NCBI RefSeq assembly: GCF_005144475.1
Contig: NZ_SWJZ01000022.1
Coordinates: forward strand, 17,157-81,156
Direction: 5' to 3'
DNA: 64,000 bases
DNA from: Rhodobacter capsulatus
Lineage (GTDB): Bacteria > Pseudomonadota > Alphaproteobacteria > Rhodobacterales > Rhodobacteraceae
A model generated the notes under the pieces. The model ran no database searches and had not been told where the DNA came from. It saw only the letters and a program-made list of their open reading frames with translations. Numbering within the stretch: position 1 is the first letter of the stretch; each line of letters starts with the position of its first letter. Shown here piece after piece: positions 33,003 to 39,263 of the stretch. The position numbers and the translations under genes were made by a program.

Positions 33003-33545
33003 TTACCCGTTCAACGTCCGATGCACGGTCATGCGGCTGATCCCCATCACCTCGGCGATCTTGTAGGTGGACAACCCCTCTTCGCTCAGTTGCTTGATTC
33101 GATCCCTGTCAATCGTTGCCTTGCGCCCCTTATACACCCCTTTCGCCTTCGCCTTGGCGATCCCCTCTGCCTGCCGCTGCTTGAGAATGGACCGCTCGAA
33201 CTCGGCAACTGCCCCAAGGATCGAAAGATACAGCTTAGACGCCCCATCGCTGCCCTCTGGCGGGAAGGTCAGGTTATCTTTAACGAACCGGATCGAGACG
33301 CCTTTCGCGTTGAGTTCCTGCACAATCGCCAGAAGGTCTTGCAGATTGCGGGCAAGGCGATCAATCGACCACACCACTACGCTATCCCCCTCTCTCACCC
33401 AACCGATCAGGTCTTGCAGCGCGGGGCGATCCTTGGCGGTGGCCCCTGAGACCTTTTCCTCAAACAGCTTGTCCACTTCCCCTATGTCTTGACGATCAAG
33501 AGACTGATCGAGGGTAGAGACGCGACGATAACCGACAGTAGCCAT
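33003..33545 (-). CDS. Serine recombinase (Tn3-type resolvase/invertase)
   Basis: 180 residues from ATG 33545 behind GGAGGTG. The catalytic domain starts ATVGYRRVSTLDQSLDRQ (Ser10 nucleophile), with VWSIDRLARNLQDL and LYLSILGAVAEFERSILKQR giving the E helix. It ends in a helix-turn-helix (LSTYKIAEVMGISRMTVHRT). Length is that of small resolvases. Directly upstream lie 25-bp and 34-bp dyads fitting res subsites. In a replicating element it would resolve multimers. Confidence 0.93.
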   Translation of the reverse strand: MATVGYRRVSTLDQSLDRQDIGEVDKLFEEKVSGATAKDRPALQDLIGWVREGDSVVVWSIDRLARNLQDLLAIVQELNAKGVSIRFVKDNLTFPPEGSDGASKLYLSILGAVAEFERSILKQRQAEGIAKAKAKGVYKGRKATIDRDRIKQLSEEGLSTYKIAEVMGISRMTVHRTLNG

Positions 33546-33562
33546 AGCGACACCTCCAAGGT

Positions 33563-33629
33563 GGTAACTTATGACTCTAGAGTTACCATCGCGACGGTAA
33601 CATTTCAACGATTCGATCCTATTGTTACC
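33563..33629. promoter_or_regulatory. res-like site of the resolvase
   Basis: Two dyads bounded by GGTAAC and GTTACC: 33563-33587 (25 bp) and 33596-33629 (34 bp). These equal the classical lengths of Tn3-family res subsites III and II, in the expected order from the resolvase start. A further AGTAAC (33648) and GTTACC (33716-33721) may belong to subsite I, which is not clear. Confidence 0.72.
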
Positions 33630-34112
33630 ATCTCGGCTTGCCTGCGCAGTAACAGAAGAATGGCAACGCTGGGGTATGCCCTTGAGTGACTACCTTTCCC
33701 GCTTGCACCATCACTGTTACCCTTGGCCGATTTCAGGGGGGAGATATGCGCTAGATCGCCATTGCCGCTTTGCAACCACCTCCAGACCGTCGAAGAACTG
33801 ACCCTGGGATTTCCTGCCCCCTCATTGCCTCAACGTGCCCCTGCCGAGGGGATTAGCGAACTCTGCATTTCCAGAGACGACAGAGAGGCGCAAAACGAGG
33901 CGGATTTCCACAAGTGCTTGATATTGCTTTTATATTATGAGCGCGAGGCAAGAATCGCGGTCAAGCCGCTGAATCGAAAGGCGAATCACGTCGCAACAGC
34001 GGCGTATAATCTAACGCTTTGATTTACTTGACTTTTGACGATTTTTCTTGGTGATCTCCAGAATCCGTGCTATGGCTTCATCGCCAGTCAAGCACTGGCT
34101 CAGCACAGCTAC
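33630..34112. other. Non-coding region between res site and replication leader
   Basis: About 480 bp with no convincing gene; an open frame here has no recognisable protein character. A TATAAT hexamer lies at 34005-34010 without a good -35 match, and TTGACT occurs at 34028-34033. No clear iteron array was found. It may hold a promoter or origin for the replication gene downstream. Confidence 0.45.
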
Positions 34113-34201
34113 CCCGCACCGAGAGGATCGCGGGCTTTTTTGTGTCTGCACTCTAGAACTTAAAACTGCCTGCCCCGCCCCGCAAGGATCGCGGGATTTT
34201 T
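34113..34201 (+). terminator. Two tandem terminator-like hairpins upstream of the replication gene
   Basis: CCCGC/GCGGG stems at 34113-34134 and 34179-34195 are each followed by a T run (TTTTTT and TTTTT). Both share GGATCGCGGG on the 3' arm. They lie between 25 and 115 bp before the polymerase-like gene on its coding strand, an arrangement suggesting transcription attenuation. Confidence 0.62.
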
Positions 34202-34225
34202 CATTTCAGCAACACCGAGGAAATT

Positions 34226-35644
34226 ATGCCTAAAGATGCGAGATCATTTCAACGAGAGTCCGATCAATTTGGGATTCTCCTTGAAGCCAGCAGCCAAGTT
34301 TACACAGACTTCGAACCCGCCAATGATTTCACTACCAATTTCATTTTGGGGAAACTTCTCGAACTAGGCTTGGAACTCAGCCCAAAGAACAAGCACCATT
34401 ATAAAAAGATTTGTGCAACCTGCGACTTTTTCGTGGCCGCGAGATATGCGCGCAATGGTTTAATTATCTGGTTAGGCGGAAATGATGAATATGTGGGGGC
34501 GATGTATGGCGGGGTAATTGCAAGGGAAATGCGCGAGAGGTTCATCAATGCCGGATGGATGCGAAAGGTGCAGAAATCCAGCAAAAAAGACAAGTTAGCG
34601 AGCATCTACGAAACGTCAATACCATTTGAGACAGAGCAGCTTCGATTTAAGCCACATGGAAAAACCCAACCCGTCATTGTCAGATCGAGAAAGAAACGAG
34701 CGCCCGATGGGAAAATTACGGGAGGCAAACGTATAAGCGCGAAAAAATTCGGCGATCAATATGAAAAAGAACTGGATTTCGTCAGGGAAATTAACTCAGC
34801 AATGGCTGCAAACCCCCTCACCACCCTTGACGGGCGAGCGTTTCGGCATGGCAAGCGCATTTTTAATAATGGAAGTTTGACACAAGGCGGAAGGATGTAC
34901 GGTCCTTGGCAGCAATACAGAGAAGTAGAGCGGTTGGAAATGACAATAGACGAAGAACCCGTCTGCGAAATTGACCTAAAGGCTTCATACCTGAACCTTG
35001 CGAACATCCACTACGGAAATGGGGCACCTTTGCCACAAGACCCTTATCAAAGAATCTGGTTTGTAGAGAGAGAAATTGATCCTGACAGAAAGCATAGCAT
35101 GCGAGCATTAGCGAAAAAACTCTTAAGCACTGCTGTTGGAAATGAAAGCGAAACCGGAGCACTAAACCGCACCACCTTTCCAAAAGGAAGAGAGTATTGG
35201 GACAGAGACGCAAAAAGGATGAAAGCCACCCCGATAAGAAAAGAATTTAACCTGCCTAAGGGTGCGAAAGCAAAAGACTACTACGCAGATATTTTCCGGG
35301 CATATCCATTCCTAACAGAGGCCGAGGGAAAATGGGCGGAATTAATGCATCTGGAAAGCCAAATCATTCTTGGCGCAGTTCACAAGTTGGCACAGGAAGG
35401 CATAGCAACCTATCCCGTACATGACTCCTTGATCTGCAAAGTATCAGATAAAAATAGAACCATCGAAGCCATTCACGCAATGATGATGCACTATCTAGGA
35501 GCAACCTTCTATGTGGATGCGAGCATTTTAGGTCAAGATGTGGAAATTGTCCCGCCATTAGGCAACATAACTTATCAGTGCAACAGAACAGTATCAGTGG
35601 ATTGGGGGGTAGATGAAGATATATCACTTATAGAAGAAGATTAA
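34226..35644 (+). CDS. TV-Pol-like polymerase, probable element replication/priming protein
   Basis: 472 residues. A segment GGRMYGPWQQYREVERLEMT (221-240) leads into EPVCEIDLKASYLNLANI with Asp250, a motif A of PolA-type palm domains. RALAKKLLSTAVGN (293-306) stands where motif B is expected. YPVHDSLICK with His399-Asp400 is motif C. GGRxYG followed by an EIDxxxxY motif is characteristic of the PolA/T7-RNAP-related TV-Pol family described from bacterial mobile elements and the Sputnik virophage, proposed to combine priming and polymerisation. No 3'-5' exonuclease is seen; residues 1-200 are unassigned. Low GC sets it apart from the host. Function is inferred. Confidence 0.72.
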   Translation: MPKDARSFQRESDQFGILLEASSQVYTDFEPANDFTTNFILGKLLELGLELSPKNKHHYKKICATCDFFVAARYARNGLIIWLGGNDEYVGAMYGGVIAREMRERFINAGWMRKVQKSSKKDKLASIYETSIPFETEQLRFKPHGKTQPVIVRSRKKRAPDGKITGGKRISAKKFGDQYEKELDFVREINSAMAANPLTTLDGRAFRHGKRIFNNGSLTQGGRMYGPWQQYREVERLEMTIDEEPVCEIDLKASYLNLANIHYGNGAPLPQDPYQRIWFVEREIDPDRKHSMRALAKKLLSTAVGNESETGALNRTTFPKGREYWDRDAKRMKATPIRKEFNLPKGAKAKDYYADIFRAYPFLTEAEGKWAELMHLESQIILGAVHKLAQEGIATYPVHDSLICKVSDKNRTIEAIHAMMMHYLGATFYVDASILGQDVEIVPPLGNITYQCNRTVSVDWGVDEDISLIEED

Positions 35645-35689
35645 TTAATTAAGAAGGAAGAGAGAGAACAGAGAGTATAGAGGAAGAAA

Positions 35690-35917
35690 ATGAGTGGAAC
35701 ATTTGGCGCTGAAAAGATGCGCTGCCCGCATTATACGAAACGAATCGTCCGTGCGTCGAGGTGGGAGGGCCGATTCAAAGTAGCAGGAGATAGGCAATAT
35801 TGGGTCTGCACATTAAATACCCCTCCAGAGGCTCGCACCCTTTGCCCTTACCAACCAAAGTGCGGTGGATGCACAACACGCTGTGACTTTGATGCCTTTG
35901 GGCAGACGGACGGTTAG
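35690..35917 (+). CDS. Cys-rich mini-protein, unknown
   Basis: 75 residues from ATG 35690 behind AGGAAGA. Cysteines occur as MRCPHY, VCTLN, LCPYQPKCGGCTTRCDF, six in all, suggesting a metal-binding fold. The spacing CPYQPKCGGCTTRC resembles a treble-clef or rubredoxin-like knuckle, but I do not recognise a family. It follows the polymerase-like gene by 45 bp of purine-rich sequence and precedes a terminator, so they probably share a transcript. Confidence 0.6.
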   Translation: MSGTFGAEKMRCPHYTKRIVRASRWEGRFKVAGDRQYWVCTLNTPPEARTLCPYQPKCGGCTTRCDFDAFGQTDG

Positions 35918-35933
35918 CTCTGGTGATGACACT

Positions 35934-35957
35934 AGGAGGCCCCTTAGGGGGCTTCCT
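35934..35957 (+). terminator. Terminator after the replication/mini-protein transcript
   Basis: AGGAGGCCCC at 35934-35943 pairs with GGGGCTTCCT at 35948-35957 with one G-T pair, a 4-base loop and a following TATCAT. It closes the plus-strand gene set of the element. Confidence 0.65.
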
Positions 35958-35968
35958 TATCATAGGTC

Positions 35969-36103
35969 GGGTCAAACGAGGCTATTGGCGTCGATCTGGA
36001 CTACACCGAGATCAGTAGCAGCGGGAACATGATCCTGCTTGTGGCCTCGGGGACGGCTGTTCGCATCGGGGACGGCTGTTCGCATCGGGTGACGGGAAAC
36101 TGA
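35969..36103 (+). pseudogene. Possible 3' fragment of a lost gene with a 19-bp tandem duplication
   Basis: From 35969 an open frame reads GSNEAIGVDLDYTEISSSG then NMILLVASGTAVRIG before a TGA at 36101-36103. It has no start or ribosome site. A 19-bp unit (TCGGGGACGGCTGTTCGCA) is tandemly repeated at 36047-36065 and 36066-36084 and shifts the frame near the end. GC content is host-like. It may be a remnant captured at the distal end of the element. Confidence 0.35.
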
Positions 36104-36106
36104 CCC

Positions 36107-36134
36107 TGTCCCACATCTTGTCCCACATTGTGGG
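36107..36134. repeat. Short repeats near the distal att site (candidate integrase arm sites)
   Basis: TGTCCCACAT occurs at 36107-36116 and 36119-36128, and the second copy forms a palindrome CCCACA-T-TGTGGG at 36122-36134. They lie 102-129 bp inside the distal att copy, where arm-type integrase sites are often found. Confidence 0.4.
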
Positions 36135-36235
36135 ATTTGCTACCTTGTCGGCAGTTTCCTTGCGGGTGTCGGCCACGGCCAACTCGTTGGGCGGGGACGA
36201 AAGATGCCATTGAACTGAAAGGAAAATGGTATCGT

Positions 36236-36303
36236 TAGCTCAATGGTAGAGCCGCAGCTTCCCAAGCTGATGACGAGGGTTCGATTCCCTTCACCCGCTC
36301 CAA
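36236..36303 (+). repeat. att site, distal copy (5'-truncated tRNA-Gly)
   Basis: Identical to 30230-30297. The seven bases before it (ATCGT and so on) do not pair with the acceptor 3' strand, so this is a non-functional tRNA remnant marking the original host 3' end. Confidence 0.92.
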
Positions 36304-37121
36304 TACCCCTAAATTCACAAAGAAGATCAGTCGCTTCGGCTTCACGCGGTGTCGCGAAGGCACACCGGTCGGCCCGCCGCTGCACCGCTTTGCGCGGCGG
36401 TCCCCCGGCGATTGCCGCTGCGTCCCGATCCGCCCCGGCTGTCTTCGGATGTCCTCGGCCCGGGCAAGACCGCCGACAAGACCGCCACGACGGCGATCAG
36501 GATCAGGGCCAGCAGCCCCGCCATGCCGCAGATCGCCGGTTTGAAGCCGACACGGGCCGGGAAGGCGGCGCCGGGTAAAGAAGCCAAGCCCCTTCTTCGT
36601 ATTTGTCGCGCTGGTCGGTGCCGTTGCCCGCGACCTCGTAAAGCAGGAAGAGCCAAGCAAGCGTCCCCGGGCCGAAGCTATAAGCCGGCAAAAGCACCAG
36701 CATCCGCAACGCGCCATCGGGAAGCATGAGGGCCGATGGGAGGTGCCTTTTTGCTGAGGGCTTCGGGCAACAGGTCGGGCCAGGCCCGGCCCAGATCGCG
36801 CACAAGATCGCCGATCAGGGTTTCGGTCTTGGGAAAGTCGGCGGCATCAAACCGCAACCGCCCCGCACGCCCTCGGCGCAAAGCGCATGAGCCGCCGGAA
36901 CCCGGCCAGAGGTCCGGGGCGGCCAAGGCAGGCGAAAGCCGCGGCGGCCTCGGGGTCGGGGCGGATGGTTTATGTATTTCCTGAATGCGGGAAGTATATT
37001 CCCGGTCCAGGGAAGCTTGCAGGACGATCGGCCGACAGGTCGTCATCGGACGGTTCGCAATGCGCCCGTTGCGGGGCGCAAGGCGGTTCCGCGGGCCCGC
37101 AGACCAGCGCCTCGGACCGCG
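36304..37121 (-). pseudogene. Region beyond the element with decayed minus-strand coding fragments
   Basis: There is no intact gene in about 820 bp. On the minus strand three fragments in different frames read in sequence: LRFDAADFPKTETLIGDLV then RDLGRAWPDLLPEALSKK (near 36880-36740); LVLLPAYSFGPGTLAWLFLL then YEVAGNGTDQRDKYEEGAWL (near 36705-36590); and VGFKPAICGMAGLLALILIA then VVAVLSAVLPG (near 36550-36470). Together they suggest a two-helix membrane protein disrupted by at least two frameshifts. The family is unknown. Confidence 0.35.
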
Positions 37122-38975
37122 TCAAAGCGCGGCCCGGCCCGCCAGCAGCGCGGCTTCGAAGCGGCGGGTGAAATCCTCGGCATCGCCCAGCGTGCGCTCC
37201 CAGGCGCCGGTCGCCAGATGCGCCTTGAGCGCCCCGAGCCGCGCCGGATCCGTGCCGATCGCCACCGCCAGATCCTCGTAGCCCGCCAGATCCTCGGCGA
37301 TGCAGTCGGGCAGGCCGATCGCGGTCAGAAGGCTTGCCCCCATCCGGGCGGCAAAGGCCCGGCCGCGCGTGGTGATCAGCGGCAGCCCCATGCGCAACGC
37401 ATCCGAGGCGATGGTGCCCGCGTTGTAAGGCGTGGTGTCGAGGAAGAGATCGGCCAAAGCCAGCCGGGCGCGGTAGCGCGCGGGATCGGTGCGGGCGGCA
37501 AAGATCAGCCGCTCGGGCGCCAGCCCCGCCGCGGCCCAGCGCGCCGTCAGCGCCGCGCGCGATTGCGGATTGTCGTCGATGATCCAGAGCACCGAACCGG
37601 GAACCCGGGCGACGATGCGGCCCCAGGCGCCCCAGACCGCCTCGGTCAGCTTGTAATGATGCGAGACGCAGGTGAAGACGATCGCGTCCTCGGGCAGGCC
37701 TTCCTCGGCGCGGGTGACGGCGGGCAGCTGCGGCACGACGCCGTCATTGGCCTGATAGCAGCCCGCGATCCGCAGCGGGCGCGGGCTGTATTCGGCCTCG
37801 GTCCCGGGCGGCACGGTGACCGCGTCGCACAGCAGGTAATCCAGCTCGGGCAGCGGCACCGGACCGATATAGCCCAGATAGGTCACCTGCATCGGCGCCG
37901 GTTTCGCCCGCAAGATCGCCGGACGCGCGCCCTTGGTCAGGCCGTTCAGATCGATCAGGATGTCGATTTCATCGGCGCGGATGCGCGCGGCGGCGGCCTC
38001 GTCGGTCATCTCCTGGATCGGCACGTGATGGTCGAGCGCCGCCAGCACCCGGGCGCGCACGTCGCTGCCATCGTCGCGGGTGGCATCGTAGCCCCAGATC
38101 TCGAAACGCGCGCGGTCATGGCGTTCCAGAAGCTCGGCGATCAGATAGCTCATCGCATGGCGGCAGAAATCCGAAGACAGATAGCCGATCCGCAGCCGGT
38201 CGTGGGCATAGCCGCCCGCAGGGGCGAGCAGCTGCGGCGCGGCGGGCACCTTGCGGCCGATCCAGCTGGCGCAGATCTCGGCCTGACGCGCCGGATCATC
38301 GACCAGCGCCAGCGCGGCGAGAGGGCCCGCATGCTGCGCCGCCATCGTCTCGGAAACGCCGGGCACCGCCACCTCGGTCGCCGGCCAGGCGGTGGTGCGC
38401 TGGCGGTTGTGCACCAGATGCTGGATCACGTCGGGCTGGTCGGGCTCGATGAGCAGCGCCGCCCTCGCCTCCTCGATCGCCTCGCCCAGACGGCCGCGGT
38501 CTTCCAGCAGCCGCGCCAACTGGATGTGGATCTGTCGGCGCGCCTCGGCGGGGGGCAACAGCTCGCGCCAGACGCTCAGCGCGGCATCGGGGGCGCCCGC
38601 CGCCTCGAAGGCCAGCCCGCGGCCCAGACCCGCCTGCCAGAGGCCGGGCCGCAGCCGCTGTGCCGTTTCGAGCGCCGCCGTCGCCTCGCCATGTTGCCCC
38701 GTCCGTTGCAGCGCGACACCGAGATTGTACCAGGCCGCCGCCGAGTCGCCCTTTTGCCCGTGCTGCAGAAGCCAGGCGCGATAAAGCGCCACCCCCTGCG
38801 CCGGGGCCACGGCCTCGCCGATGCTGACCAGCCCCTCGATCCCGAGCGCCGCCACCGCCCGCGCCAGATGCGGCGCCAGATCGCCCTGGGCGGTGAAGCC
38901 GCCGGGCTGGTGCAGCGCCGCGGCGATCGTCTGGGTGTCGCCGGGCAGGGGCAGGAACGGAACGACGGATGGCAA
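37122..38975 (-). CDS. SPINDLY/OGT-type glycosyltransferase with TPR region
   Basis: About 617 residues. The preferred start is TTG 38975, seven bases after AAGGAG; a TTG at 39056 would add 27 residues. TPR-like helices come first (SAAAWYNLGVALQRTGQHGE, and IHIQLARLLEDRGRLGEAIE). The GT41-type catalytic part shows LRIGYLSSDFCRHAMSYLI, IDILIDLNGLTKGARPAIL, PMQVTYLGYIGPVPLPELDY and FLDTTPYNAGTIASDALRMG. The family transfers GlcNAc or other sugars to Ser/Thr (or Tyr) of proteins. It diverges from a huge Ser/Thr-rich repeat protein gene, an obvious candidate target, but this is inference. Confidence 0.88.
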   Translation of the reverse strand: MPSVVPFLPLPGDTQTIAAALHQPGGFTAQGDLAPHLARAVAALGIEGLVSIGEAVAPAQGVALYRAWLLQHGQKGDSAAAWYNLGVALQRTGQHGEATAALETAQRLRPGLWQAGLGRGLAFEAAGAPDAALSVWRELLPPAEARRQIHIQLARLLEDRGRLGEAIEEARAALLIEPDQPDVIQHLVHNRQRTTAWPATEVAVPGVSETMAAQHAGPLAALALVDDPARQAEICASWIGRKVPAAPQLLAPAGGYAHDRLRIGYLSSDFCRHAMSYLIAELLERHDRARFEIWGYDATRDDGSDVRARVLAALDHHVPIQEMTDEAAAARIRADEIDILIDLNGLTKGARPAILRAKPAPMQVTYLGYIGPVPLPELDYLLCDAVTVPPGTEAEYSPRPLRIAGCYQANDGVVPQLPAVTRAEEGLPEDAIVFTCVSHHYKLTEAVWGAWGRIVARVPGSVLWIIDDNPQSRAALTARWAAAGLAPERLIFAARTDPARYRARLALADLFLDTTPYNAGTIASDALRMGLPLITTRGRAFAARMGASLLTAIGLPDCIAEDLAGYEDLAVAIGTDPARLGALKAHLATGAWERTLGDAEDFTRRFEAALLAGRAAL

Positions 38976-39263
38976 GGGCAAACTCCTTCTGGATGCCGAC
39001 CTTCGCAGAGGCCTCGGCGCAAGCCTCGCATCGCAAGGTAAATCCGCGGTAAACAACGGCCGGTTTCGCGCCTCAAAGCCGGGGTTGAATTGAATTCGAC
39101 CTAATTTTCTTCGGGTCCGATGGCCCGGAAGGGGCGGATTTAACGGCTCCGTAACGGCTTGTGCGCATCGTCCGATGTCATGTGTGGCCGAGAACCGGCC
39201 GATGCCTGTCGGGGGAACGCCCCGACGGAGCAGATTGTTGATCCTTCAACCCGGGAACGTACC

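Larger units (their letters stand above)
30298..36303. mobile_element. 6-kb integrative element in tRNA-Gly(CCC)
   Basis: A DNA block bounded by 68-bp direct repeats, one completing the tRNA gene and the other a 5'-truncated copy. The integrase gene starts 56 bp inside the tRNA end. Contents in order: tyrosine integrase, two paralogous small secreted proteins, a TagO/VasI-like protein, a serine resolvase with res-like subsites, a long leader with two terminators, a TV-Pol-like polymerase and a Cys-rich mini-protein. The centre is clearly AT-richer than the host. There are no structural phage genes, portal or relaxase, so it resembles an integrated plasmid-like or satellite element. Excision would release a circle of 6,006 bp. 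Confidence 0.88.

Noticed and set aside
33723..34022. A 99-codon frame between the resolvase and polymerase genes
   Set aside because: It lacks a ribosome site and ordered protein features and overlaps the likely regulatory region.
36001..36100. Short tandem repeats considered as a CRISPR array
   Set aside because: Only two directly adjacent 19-bp units with no spacers; no cas genes in the window.
36236..36303. Second tRNA-Gly gene
   Set aside because: The first seven acceptor bases are missing and the preceding bases do not pair with the 3' strand; it is an att remnant.
30223..36303. Complete prophage
   Set aside because: No capsid, portal, terminase, tail or lysis genes occur in the 6 kb between the att repeats.
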